From assembly GCA_916048095.2 (NCBI GenBank), contig OU696581.1:5862141-5926140 (forward strand): DNA of 64,000 bases, in the 5' to 3' direction. The notes beneath the pieces were generated by a model that ran no database searches, was not told where the DNA came from, and saw nothing but the letters and a program-made list of their open reading frames with translations. This DNA comes from Sacculina carcini. Taxonomy: Eukaryota > Arthropoda > Thecostraca > Sacculinidae. Below, in pieces: positions 20,569 through 30,011 of the stretch. The position numbers and the translations under genes are program-made. Each line of letters begins with the position of its first letter. Position 1 is the stretch's first letter.

Positions 20569-22313
20569 ATTTCTTGGTGGTCGACACAAAACGCCCGGCT
20601 CTCCTCGGCTGGCCGTCGTGCAAGGCGCTTGATATTGTGCGGGTACGTCGACATGATAAGAACGAGTCACCAACAAGCAGCCAGCTGGGACAAACGTGCG
20701 TTTTGTACACCGTGAACGACCATAGTCGGCAAGACCAAGAGTCAATTGACCGAGTGCACAGTACAGATCAACTGAAGGCACAATACCCGGACAGGTTCGA
20801 CACCATCGGACACATGCCCGGGAAGTACCGCATCGTTTTGCGATCCGGAGCCCAGCCGGTGGTACATGCACCCAGACAAGTACCAATCAAAGTAAAAAAT
20901 GGTTTACAGCAGACTCTTAACGAAATGGAGACTCAAGGGGTTATTGAGCGCGTAACAAAGCCAACCGAATGGGTGAACAGCCTCACGTGTACACGGAAAG
21001 TAAACGGACGATTGAGAGTATGTCTGGACCCAAAGGACCTCAACAAATGCATCATGAGAACTCACCACCGCGCCCCCACACTTGATGAGATATCGCACCA
21101 GTTAGCCGGAGCAAAATTCTTTAGTAAATTGGACGCCAAGGATGGATACTGGTCGGTGGAATTGGATGATGCAAGTTCTGAACTCACGACGTTCAACACA
21201 CCGTTCGGACGTTTCCGATACAACAGAATGCCATTCGGGTTGAGGATGTCGCAGGACGTATTCCAACAAAAAATGGATGCAATACTCGAGCAATGCCCAG
21301 GTGCCATTGGCATTGCCGACGACGTTGTGGTGTACTCCACCACTGAAGAAGAACACGACATCCGTCTTCATAACTTGATGAAAGTAGCAAGACGTTCGGG
21401 TATGACTTTTAACAGCATTAAGTGCTTCATAAAGTGCAGTAGCGTCAAATTCTTCGGAGCAGTTTTTGACGCAAGCGGGAAACACCCAGACCCGGATAGA
21501 GTCAAAGACTTACAGGACATGAAGGAGCCATGCAACAAGACTGAATTGCAAGAATTTCTGGGCTTGGCAACCTACATGAGCCCGTTTATAAGCGGCCTGG
21601 CTGAGAAAACGACACCACTGCGAGACTTGCTGCGAAAGGAGGCAATTTTCGACTGGCTACCCCAGCATGCAGCAGCTGTCGAGGACGTCAAGGGAGCAAT
21701 ATCGAAAGAAACGACGCTGTCATATTACGACACACAAAAACTCACCGAAATCCAAGTAGACGCGTCCCAAAAAGGCTTGGGAGCCGTGCTCATCCAAGAA
21801 GGCAGGCCGATCGCATTCGCATCCAAAGCCCTGACAGATGTCGAGAAACGATACGCAAACATTGAGAGAGAACTACTAGCAGTAGTCTTCGGATGTCGGA
21901 GATTCCATACGTATATATATGGTGGACCGGTGACGGTGCATAGCGATCATAAACCGCTGGAAATGATTCAGAAGAAACACCTTCATGCTGCCCCTCCTCG
22001 ACTGCAAAGAATGCTTCTAGCACTGCAGCCATATGACTACGAGATCAAATACGCCAAGCCAGACGCCATTACAGCGGCCGACACACTGTCTAGAGCGCCA
22101 GGGGCATGCAACGATCATATCGATCTTGATGTGCAAGTCGACCACGTCCATTTCGAACCACAGCGGATCAGAGATATTCCGAATGAGATACAAAAGGACC
22201 TTGAGTTGCAAACACTCAGCGAGACAATACAGGGGATGGCCCGAAAGAATCGGAGACATCCGGGAGGATCAGCGTGCATACTGGCCATATCGGGACGAAT
22301 TATCAATTGTTGA
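20520..22313 (+). pseudogene. Gypsy G1 reverse transcriptase and RNase H
   Basis: An open frame of 597 codons. RT motifs: VIERVTKPTEWVN, RVCLDPKDLN, FFSKLDAKDGYW (catalytic Asp), FGRFRYNRMPFGL and GIADDVVVYS (the metal-binding pair, with I-A before it rather than the usual Y-x), then FLGLATYMSPFI. RNase H motifs: IQVDASQKGLGAVL (Asp), RYANIERELLAVVF (Glu) and VHSDHKPLE (Asp), ending with TAADTLSRAP. A shift near 22235 moves the protein into the frame that carries integrase. The early bases upstream of about 20530 are a different frame. Confidence 0.93.
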
Positions 22314-23457
22314 TGGTGTAGTCATTCGAGGACAGCGCGTTGTCATCCCATCATCAAGAAGATCCATGATCCTGAAGCAGTTGCACGGGGCACATCTGGG
22401 TGAAGAAAAGTGCAAGCTGTTGGCTCGGGAATGTGTATTTTGGGTAAGGATCAACAAGGACATAGAAGACATGTGCAAGAGCTGTCCTGTTTGTAACAAA
22501 TTCGCAAAGGCGCCACGGAAGGAACCGTTACTACCACATGAGGTACCAACTCGACCCTGGCAAGTTGTTGGAGCCGATCTTTTCGATTGGGGTGGCAAGA
22601 AATACCTAGCCATCGCTGATTACTACTCGAAGTTCCCAATTGTACGGCGAATGCCTTCGTACTGCAGCTCGACTGCAGTGAAAGATGCACTTAAGCAGAC
22701 ATTTGCGGAATTTGGAATTCCCGAGAAGATGGTGAGCGACAACGGGCCACAATTTAGTTCGCACGAGTTCGCACGCTTTACGGAAGAATGCAACATCCAT
22801 CACATCAGCAGCTCGCCACACTACCCCCAGTCGAACGGCTTGATCGAACGCACAATACAAACGCTAAAGCAAACAATGACAAAGGTGATTGAGAGTGGAG
22901 ACGACCCGCAGCTCGCTCTTTTGAATCTGAGGGCGACACCGATCGACAGGAAACTACCCAGCCCTGCCGAGCTCCTGATGAACAGAAGACTGAGGGGTGT
23001 CCTTCCAGGCATCGCGAGCAACCAGAATATTGACCGAGATTTACACCGAGCGAGACTACAGGAGCGGCAAGACGAGCAGGCGACACATTACAATCGCTCG
23101 GCAGCAACCCGCCCCGATTTCGATACTGGAGAACCCATATACATCCGACAAGAGAACAATACATGGCAGCGGGGCAGAGTTGTCTCCAGATCAACCGAAC
23201 ACCCGAGGTCATATCAGGTCCTAACAGAATCCGGACGGAGTTTACGCCGAAACAAAGGCTTCATAAGACCAGCTGACACCGCCACAGCATCGCCAAACAA
23301 TGTCAGTGATGACCCAGGAACAAATGAAGATACGAGTCCTGGTACACTGTTGGAAGCACGTGCAGCGACGCTGGTGGTGTTGACTCAAAACGACTCCCCG
23401 CCGATCGTCTCAAGAGCAGGCCGTGCCATCCGTCCCCCGAGAAGATACTCTCCGTAG
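22235..23457 (+). pseudogene. Gypsy G1 integrase
   Basis: Integrase open from about 22235 to 23457 in the third pol frame. HHCC zinc finger: HGAHLGEEKCK then CKSCPVC. Catalytic core: VGADLFDWGGKKYLAI (Asp), MVSDNGPQFSS (Asp) and NGLIERTIQTLKQ (Glu). The C-terminal region ends with the RAGRAIRPPRRYSP type tail common in Gypsy. The domain itself is uninterrupted; it is called a pseudogene because it is out of frame with the upstream RT. Confidence 0.93.
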
Positions 23458-23466
23458 AAAGGGAGA

Positions 23467-23628
23467 TGTAAGGTGCGTTAGATGGCGCCCCATGTCAAAC
23501 ACTGGACCAAGTCAGTCACCCACGAGACGTCTTGGTGTGCGGGTGTCATATTGCGAGTGTTTGTGAATACCATTGTGTGTGTATGCAAAGTTTATCCAAC
23601 ACAGTGTAACCGTTCTGTCGACATTACA
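23467..23628 (+). repeat. 3' LTR of Gypsy G1
   Basis: 162 bp, preceded by the purine-rich tract GAAAGGGAGA (23457-23466). Near-identical to the 5' LTR. Confidence 0.93.
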
Positions 23629-24650
23629 ATCTTGGAAAATACAATTTATATTCTCCAAACATAAACTGGGACAATGTGACAGCTGCCATTGGACAAATAG
23701 ATTGGAATGGACTCCTTTCAAGACTGGACGATGTCGACACAATAAATGAAGTGATTGTGAAAGAATGTTTGGCTGTTTGTGCTGAACTTATCCCCTATAA
23801 GAAGCAGAGACGTAACAGGTCAATAATCCCGAGAGACAGGAAAATACTCATGAGAAAGAGACGCTTACTGGAGAAAAAACTACAAAGGAACGGAAAACAA
23901 AATAGAAATATAATAAATGAGCAGCTTCGTTTGTTCTAACTTCAACTTGATCAGTCACATACTGAGCAATAAATGAGAGAAGAAATACAAGCAGTCGAAA
24001 AAATAAAAACAAATCCCAAATACTTCTTTGCATATGCAAACAAGAAGATAAAAACAACGTCAACAGTTGGTCCACTAACGAGAAAAGACGGTGAGCTCAC
24101 AGGAGATGAATTGGAGATGGCCAATATATTGAAAGATCAATATGAAAGTGTCTTCAGTAGTCCGCTAGTAGACAAAGTAGTGGAAAATCCAAAGGACTTC
24201 TTTACAGATACGTCAACACGAAATGGTCAACTGTCATTTTTTGACTTCACACAGCTGGACATTGTAGAGGCTATCGAAGATATCTCAAACGACGCAGCTC
24301 CAGGATCAGATGGATTTCATCCAATATTATTGAAAAAGTGTCGACATCAAATCGCACTACCGCTGAAAATACTTTGGTCTCTATCACTAGAAACAGGCAA
24401 AATACATTCGTGCTTGAAAACAGGCATCATAACTCCAATACATATAGGAGGCAGTCGAGGACGAGCCAGTAGATACAGGCCAATAACACTAACGTCACAT
24501 ATTATTAAAATATGTGAACGCATAGTAAATAAGAAAATAACGACCTATTCGGAAGACATTGGTTACTTCAATGTAGGACAGCATGGATTCAGGAGAGGAA
24601 GATCCTGCCTGTCTCAATTGATGACCCATTATGAAGAAGTGTTGAAGAAC
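23629..24650 (+). pseudogene. LINE H, central linker and first half of RT
   Basis: Continuation of LINE H after the Gypsy insertion. The linker carries the basic helical stretch KKQRRNRSIIPRDRKILMRK (about 23790-23860), stops TAA at 23937-23939 and TGA or TAA near 23970, then an open frame from 23973. RT words: NDAAPGSDGFHPILLKKC, LKTGIITPIH, RYRPITLTSHIIK, and QHGFRRGRSCLSQL. It ends exactly at AGAAC (24646-24650), where a truncated LINE inserted, and resumes at 27361. Confidence 0.88.
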
Positions 24651-24923
24651 TTTTTTGACAATTTTTTTGCTATCTTTGCCCACACCTCTAACTCCTCCAT
24701 TCGGACAGCACTAAATCTTGTTCTCTCTACCTTCGTTTTTCTTGGTTACCAGTGTTAATCTATGATGTGATGTGTGATGTGATGTATGTTACTGTGTAAG
24801 ATATTTCTTTTGCTGTTTTATACTCGTTTTTCGCTTTTTCATGATGCTGGCTCTGATTTCTCTGATTTTCTCTGATTTCTCTGATTGCTGGCTCATTTAT
24901 TTTCCATCTATGAGCTAATACTC

Positions 24924-25441
24924 TGTAGCGGGCGACGTTGGCTGCATTGTCGTCATTATATGCTAGGCTTGTATATACGTGTTATTGTCAATTTATTATT
25001 TGTCATTTTAATCATGTTTCCGGTCGAGAGTAACCGTGTGTATTTCTCCTCTCGCTCTCTCACACACACACCATGTTTGTCCGTGCACCTCACACCCTTC
25101 TGCTCTCACACTCTACTTCATTCGCAGTGCCTGTATCGCCGTGCCCACTGTACCGTTATTCGCTCTGTGTGCACACACCCTATCAGTCCTGCTCACGGGC
25201 CTGCTCTCTCACAGTTGTTATTGTCATGAGGGCCGTGCAAACAACACACAGGTACAGTGGACACACGGCTGAAGGCAGTCGTCCCTAGTCGTTGGTGTGA
25301 GTACCTACGCGGCGCAGCACATCCCTCAGCTCTGTGCACTTTGTTGGTGTAAATAGGCACGGCATGTAAATATATACATTATATGGCGGTCTTCATGAAT
25401 GACGGGCTAGGCGATAGCATACGCGCCTGTAAAGCGCTACA
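24924..25441 (+). repeat. 5' LTR of C1
   Basis: 518 bp. Several short open frames here, repeated in the 3' LTR, are LTR sequence and not genes. Confidence 0.93.
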
Positions 25442-25442
25442 T

Positions 25443-25461
25443 TGGTGACCCCGACGTGATC
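25443..25461 (+). promoter_or_regulatory. Primer-binding site of C1
   Basis: TGGTGACCCCGACGTGATC one base after the LTR. The same 19 bases occur as the minus-strand primer site of Gypsy G2 at 43177-43195. Confidence 0.8.
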
Positions 25462-25485
25462 GTCGCATCTGTACCCGTCGCCGCC

Positions 25486-26745
25486 ATGTCTGCAGCCTAC
25501 ATCACAAAAGTCGCAACCACGGCTCCAATGAGCACGCCGATGGCATCTGTCCGCCTGCCGCCATTCTCCGCCGTAGAAACGGAGCTCTGGCTAACGCAGG
25601 TGGAATTCGCCATAGATGTGTCCGGCGTAGAGGACGACCGCATCCGCCTGAAACTCCTGGTGGCCAACCTGCCTTTTTCACTGGCAACCCAGGTGAGAGA
25701 CGTAATCTTGCGTCCCACGGCGACCTTTGCCGACTTATGCGCTGCCCTAAGGTCCCGTCTGGCTACACAATCGTCGCAACCGGAAGCGCTTAAGGCCGAC
25801 CGATTTGTCGCCGCTTCCGCTCAGCAGCCAGCGAGCTCATGGTCAGCGAGCGTCGTCGCCTCTGCCAAGATGCCGTCGCGACCGCCTGACACGCCTGACA
25901 CCAGCTTTGCAGCCAACGACAAACTTCTGAGTGAATTGGTGGCATTAATAGGCAGCCTCATCAAAGAGCTCCAGCTGTATCGAGCCGTTGACCATCAAAC
26001 TGGTCATAGCGAGCTTCAGCTGTCCGAGCCTCGGCGCCCATCTCACAACATGCCTCACTCACGCTCGCGCAAACGTCGATCGGCCGATGCAGCACGCTCA
26101 AACACCAGCAGCGGCAACTCAACCGTGTGCTGGTATCACTGCTGTTTCGGCAAGAACTCCAAGCGGTGCAACAACCAGTGCAGCTGGCCTTACACGCAGC
26201 AGTCGCGGGCTGACGACCGTCCACAGCCATTACAGCCGCTGCAAAAGCCGAAACCCCGCCAGAGGACGTACGTTCAGGCATTGCAGAGCAACGAGGGCCT
26301 CGTCAAACAGGTGGCACCGCGACAGTCTCGCCGAAAAAGCCACCAGCCACGCGGCCTAGATACGTGCAGCCACGTTTTTGTCCTGCACGGAAAGCGTCAC
26401 TGGCCACTTGATTGCTGCTTCAAACCCGCAGTAGCAAAGCAGAGCGACACCACAGCGCTGCGGCATAAACCATCTGTGCCTCGCACATTACAACCTTCCG
26501 GTACGCCTTACCGAGGACCTAAGCCGCTCCTGCGAATCAACAAGGCAATCCGACAACAACACGGATCCAAACAACAGCCACGACAACCCAGCGAATGTAC
26601 TTTGGCATCACGGAACCCTCAGCCGACCGTCGCCACTGCAACATCGCGGTCCATCCTCCGCTCACGTTCACCGCGACCGCTTGCACGCTACGTTCCTATT
26701 CGTCGAGTTTCATTCTCATTACACTCTGACAGGGGGGTAGTGTAG
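25486..26745 (+). CDS. C1 gag protein
   Basis: 419 residues from an ATG in a strong context (GCCGCCATGT). The N-terminal capsid-like region (RLPPFSAVETELWLTQVEFA, LKLLVANLPFSLATQV, LRSRLATQS) matches Gypsy gags known from ticks and flatworms. A Cys/His box CWYHCCFGKNSKRCNNQC (about residue 220) is the family's characteristic nucleocapsid motif. A second Cys/His-rich segment CSHVFVLHGKRHWPLDCC follows about residue 300. The rest is Arg/Pro/Gln-rich and probably binds nucleic acid. The stop TAG (26743-26745) is formed by bases 3-5 of the 3' LTR, so the whole internal region is one frame. No stops or shifts, so it could supply capsid in trans. Confidence 0.9.
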   Translation: MSAAYITKVATTAPMSTPMASVRLPPFSAVETELWLTQVEFAIDVSGVEDDRIRLKLLVANLPFSLATQVRDVILRPTATFADLCAALRSRLATQSSQPEALKADRFVAASAQQPASSWSASVVASAKMPSRPPDTPDTSFAANDKLLSELVALIGSLIKELQLYRAVDHQTGHSELQLSEPRRPSHNMPHSRSRKRRSADAARSNTSSGNSTVCWYHCCFGKNSKRCNNQCSWPYTQQSRADDRPQPLQPLQKPKPRQRTYVQALQSNEGLVKQVAPRQSRRKSHQPRGLDTCSHVFVLHGKRHWPLDCCFKPAVAKQSDTTALRHKPSVPRTLQPSGTPYRGPKPLLRINKAIRQQHGSKQQPRQPSECTLASRNPQPTVATATSRSILRSRSPRPLARYVPIRRVSFSLHSDRGVV

Positions 26746-27258
26746 CGGGCGACGTTGGCTGCATTGTCGTCATTATATGCTAGGCTTGTATATACGTGTT
26801 ATTGTCAATTTATTATTTGTCATTTTAATCATGTTTCCGGTCGAGAGTAACCGTGTGTATTTCTCCTCTCGCTCTCTCACACACACACCATGTTTGTCCG
26901 TGCACCTCACACCCTTCTGCTCTCACACTCTACTTCATTCGCAGTGCCTGTATCGCCGTGCCCACTGTACCGTTATTCGCTCTGTGTGCACACACCCTAT
27001 CAGTCCTGCTCACGGGCCTGCTCTCTCACAGTTGTTATTGTCATGAGGGCCGTGCAAACAACACACAGGTACAGTGGACACACGGCTGAAGGCAGTCGTC
27101 CCTAGTCGTTGGTGTGAGTACCTACGCGGCGCAGCGTATCCCCCGGCTCTGTGCACTTTGCTGGTGTAAATAGGCACGGCATGTAAATATATACATTATA
27201 TGGCGGTCTTCATGAATGACGGGCTAGGCGATAGCATATGCGCCCGTAAAGCGCTACA
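26741..27258 (+). repeat. 3' LTR of C1
   Basis: 518 bp, preceded by the purine tract. Its first bases provide the gag stop codon. Confidence 0.93.
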
Positions 27259-27360
27259 ACTCCTTTATATTGTTCGCACCAGTTTTACTCTTTTACGCGC
27301 CTCTGTTCTACTTGGCGCTATATCAAATACATGTTTGTTTGTTTGTTTTTGTTTTAGAAC

Positions 27361-28602
27361 ATACAAGATGGATGCAATGCTGACGTCATCTATCTGGACT
27401 TCGAAAAGGCGTTCGATAAGGTCGATCATGGAGTTATGTTACACAAACTGAGAAACCTGGGTATCACAGGGCACATTGGAAGATGGCTTCATAACTTCCT
27501 TACAGACAGGCAACAGAGAGTATCGGTTCGAGGGCACCTCTCAATTCCAGGAGAAGTAAGAAGTGGAGTGCCGCAAGGATCGGTACTAGGACCACTGCTG
27601 TCTATCGTCCATATAGGAGATATTGATGGCAGTATCCAGTGCTCCAAGACCACATCTTTCGCTGACGACACAAGAATGTTGTTGAAAATCGAAAGTACCG
27701 AAGATGTGGTCAAACTGCAATCCGACCTAGACTGTGTATTAACATGGGCCTCATCAAATAATATGAAACTAAACAGTGACAAATTCGAGCTGTTGAGATA
27801 CGGTCCAAACGAAAAATTGAAGCAGGAAACGACATATGAGTGTAATGGCCGAATTATACCAGAACAGGTGGAAGTTAAAGATCTCGGCCTATATATGAGC
27901 AGCGATGCAACATTGAATCATCACTATAACATCATAATTAACAACGCTAGAAAGATGAGTGGGTGGGTGCTTCGGTCATTTCAAACAAGAGAACCAAGCT
28001 GCATGGTTGGAGTATGGAAAGCAATGATTTTGTCCAGAATAGAATATTGCTGCCAACTGTGGTGCCCCAAGAAAATTCAAGATATAGCAGAAATGGAAAG
28101 TGTCCAGAGGTCGTTCACCAGCAAGATCCAAGGGATGGAGACACTCAACTACTGGGAGAGGCTGAAAACTCTCAGGCTGTACTCTCTGCAAAGAAGAAGA
28201 GAGAGATACATAGTGATATATGCCTGGAAAATACTAGAAGGAAGTGTGCCAAACGTAGGCCTGCAGCAGCAAGTTCACCAAAGAAGAGGCAGGTTATGTT
28301 ATGTGGAAGCAACTCAGGCATTCTCACAGAAACTGGGTACTATCATCCATAGCTCGTTCAGACACAATGGCAGACGTTTGTTCAACTGTATACCTCGAGA
28401 ACTGAGAAACATCACTGGAGTGAAGACAGAGCTGTTCAAGCGAAGACTGGATAAATGGCTGAACGATATTCCTGATGAACCACCGATACCAGGATATCAG
28501 AGCTGTCATCACAACTCACTGCCGGAGATGATGGGACGACTAGCAAAAATATCAGCGGCCCGAACTGCAGTCAGCGGAAGCCCACTTCATCTGCGACACT
28601 AG
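27361..28602 (+). pseudogene. LINE H, C-terminal half of reverse transcriptase (open)
   Basis: A long uninterrupted frame. RT motifs: VIYLDFEKAFDKVDHG (catalytic Asp), RSGVPQGSVLGPLLSI and TSFADDTRMLLKI (catalytic FADD). The C-terminal region (WASSNNMKLNSDKFELL, LSRIEYCCQLWCP, LNYWERLKTLRLYSLQRRR, YAWKILEGSVPN) is typical of Jockey/CR1-group LINEs. The stop is TAG at 28600-28602. It is part of a gene broken by insertions, so it is not a stand-alone protein, though its own frame is intact. Confidence 0.9.
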
Positions 28603-29006
28603 ATGTCGGAATCAGCCAAAGTAACCAAAGTAAGTAACCCAACCCAGGTGGATTATCGCTTCCTTGAATTAGATTTTTTTCGGGTAGAGGGATATGACAG
28701 GAGACAGCTGCATTAATCCATGGAGGGTGCCAACCCTGTTGGATTATCGCTCCCCCCTTGTTGTGGCAGTAGAGTGAGGGAAAAAGCAGAGGGGGCCGAT
28801 TTTAGTCGCCTCTTACGAAAAGCAGCGGGCACGGCGGCAGTATTATTTTTCCCTGACCGCGGGGTTATTGTAGTGGATGTCTTGAATAGTTTATATAATA
28901 TTCAAGATTGCATAAATTTTAACTGTGAAATATTATTTACTTGTGTTGTAAGCCGCGAAACCCAAGTAAGGCTTTGTTTCACGGAATAACACCACACACA
29001 CACGCG
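28603..29006. other. LINE H 3' UTR and flank, with shared repeat Q
   Basis: Contains repeat Q (28679-28770), whose inverted copy lies at 36825-36916. It is followed by TTTAGTCGCCTCTTACGA and GGGCACGGCGGCAG, words I associate with a dispersed invertebrate repeat. No gene. Confidence 0.5.
28679..28770 (+). repeat. Repeat Q, copy 1
   Basis: About 90 bases (AGACAGCTGCATTAATCC, CCTGTTGGATTATCGCTC) also present in inverted orientation at 36825-36916 with a handful of differences. Confidence 0.8.
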
Positions 29007-29381
29007 CAGAGCCGTTGCGAGTACTTAAGGGCTCCCCTCCGAAGGCAACACTTGGGGCCCCCATTATAAATAAAGCAACAAATAATGAATTTATTCATTC
29101 GACATAAACTCATCATACAAGCATAGGTGAAATATCTTAGCAAAAAGGTAAATGACATACAAATTAAATAGGTAAGCGACCGATACACAGACCCACACGA
29201 ATTAGGTCAGGCTAGTTAAATTAATGTACAAACTGATAGGTTAAATACAGCATATTGTACATCATATTCTCACAGCGCATAACAACACAGCCCAATGCAA
29301 AACACAAATCACACCTCAATACACAGCATGGTTTTGCACTATTAAAATCAGGCATTCATTGTTGTACATGTCCATTAAGCA

Positions 29382-29524
29382 TCAATGGAAGTATTTCTTC
29401 CTCAGTTTAGTGTCAGCGAACGTGTCTACCAATTTGTCGTAATCAAGAGACTTAGCAACATCATGCTCAATTGATATTATTGCTAGCGCATTCAGTCGCT
29501 CATTTGACATGGCGACCTCATGAT
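29382..29524 (-). pseudogene. hAT transposase extreme C-terminus
   Basis: MSNERLNALAI then KLVDTFADTKLRKKYFH and TGA (29382-29384). This is the characteristic end of ZMYM1-like hAT transposases and the continuation of the protein broken at 34086. A one-base shift lies just upstream (about 29512). Confidence 0.85.
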
Positions 29525-29529
29525 GTTTT

Positions 29530-29992
29530 TGTGATGAATTGTATTGTAATGAGAAATAACGAAGTCACAAACAACAACAATATGATTTCACAATACACCT
29601 GCACGCCCGTGTAGACAAGTCACTCAATACTCCCCCGAAACCCACTTCACATTAAACGCAGTAACAACCACACGACACCATCTCATGCACGACACTCCCG
29701 ATTCATCATCATATCGCTCCGCAATACGCATACACACAAACATACATACACATACATATACACACACACTGCACGCGCCACTTCCTTGACCGAACCAGGC
29801 AGCTGCATTTCACATATCGGTGCACCCGTACAACATTGACGCAGGGGGCGCAACTGCTTGAAACCGCATCGCCCGCACTGCCTAGTGCACTGCCACGTGC
29901 AGGCTCGCTCAAAACTACAATACTCGCATATACACAAATAATGTACAACGAAAGATACACAAATGTTTATATATACACATCACAAAACCACA
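29530..29992 (-). repeat. 3' LTR of B1
   Basis: 463 bp. On the plus strand begins TGTGATGAA and ends AAACCACA. Contains CA/TA-rich simple sequence, which explains the short Cys/Tyr-rich open frames here. Confidence 0.95.
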
Positions 29993-30011
29993 CCCCCTCC
30001 TGATCTCAAGA

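Larger units (their letters stand above)
19157..23628 (+). mobile_element. Full-length Gypsy retrotransposon G1 with 162-bp LTRs
   Basis: LTRs 19157-19318 and 23467-23628 (TGTAAGGTGC to ACATTACA) differ at three positions in the stretch compared. The primer site begins TGGTGGCAGCCC at 19319. The flanking duplication is ATCTG (19152-19156) versus ATCTT (23629-23633), imperfect by one base. Gag, protease, RT, RNase H and integrase are all present in order, but in at least four frames. Fairly recent yet dead. Confidence 0.93.
24924..27258 (+). mobile_element. Non-autonomous gag-only LTR retrotransposon (C1)
   Basis: 518-bp LTRs (24924-25441 and 26741-27258; TGTAGCGGGC to GCGCTACA) with about seven differences, all transitions. 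4-bp duplication ACTC at 24920-24923 and 27259-27262. Primer site TGGTGACCCCGACGTGATC at 25443, purine tract ACAGGGGGG at 26729-26737. The 1.3-kb internal region encodes only gag; pol is wholly absent. It must rely on another element's enzymes. Confidence 0.93.
24651..27355 (+). mobile_element. 5'-truncated LINE 3' end, itself carrying an LTR element
   Basis: The sequence 24651-24923 plus 27263-27355 is the 3' end of a LINE related to P1: GGCGCTATATCAAATACATGT near 27320 parallels AGCGCTATATGAAATACATG at P1's 3' end, and it finishes with a GTTT-rich tail. The duplication AGAAC flanks it (24646-24650 and 27356-27360). The LTR element at 24924-27258 is inserted in it. No coding sequence survives. 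Confidence 0.75.
14045..28602 (+). mobile_element. LINE H: one Jockey/CR1-group LINE split by three insertions
   Basis: Four separated pieces belong to one LINE: endonuclease (14045-14698), linker (19095-19156), RT N-terminal half (23629-24650) and RT C-terminal half (27361-28602). They are separated by a CR1-like LINE with duplication GTAGAT, a Gypsy with duplication ATCTG/ATCTT, and a truncated LINE with duplication AGAAC. At each junction the reading frame of LINE H continues when the insertion and one duplication are removed. The final piece is a long uninterrupted ORF, whereas the early pieces carry several shifts and stops. Confidence 0.88.

Noticed and set aside
23482..23664. 60-codon frame identical to one at 19172-19354
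   Set aside because: Both are within the 162-bp Gypsy LTRs.
24885..25288. Open frames shared with 26777-27105
   Set aside because: They are the two LTRs of the gag-only element, not duplicated genes.
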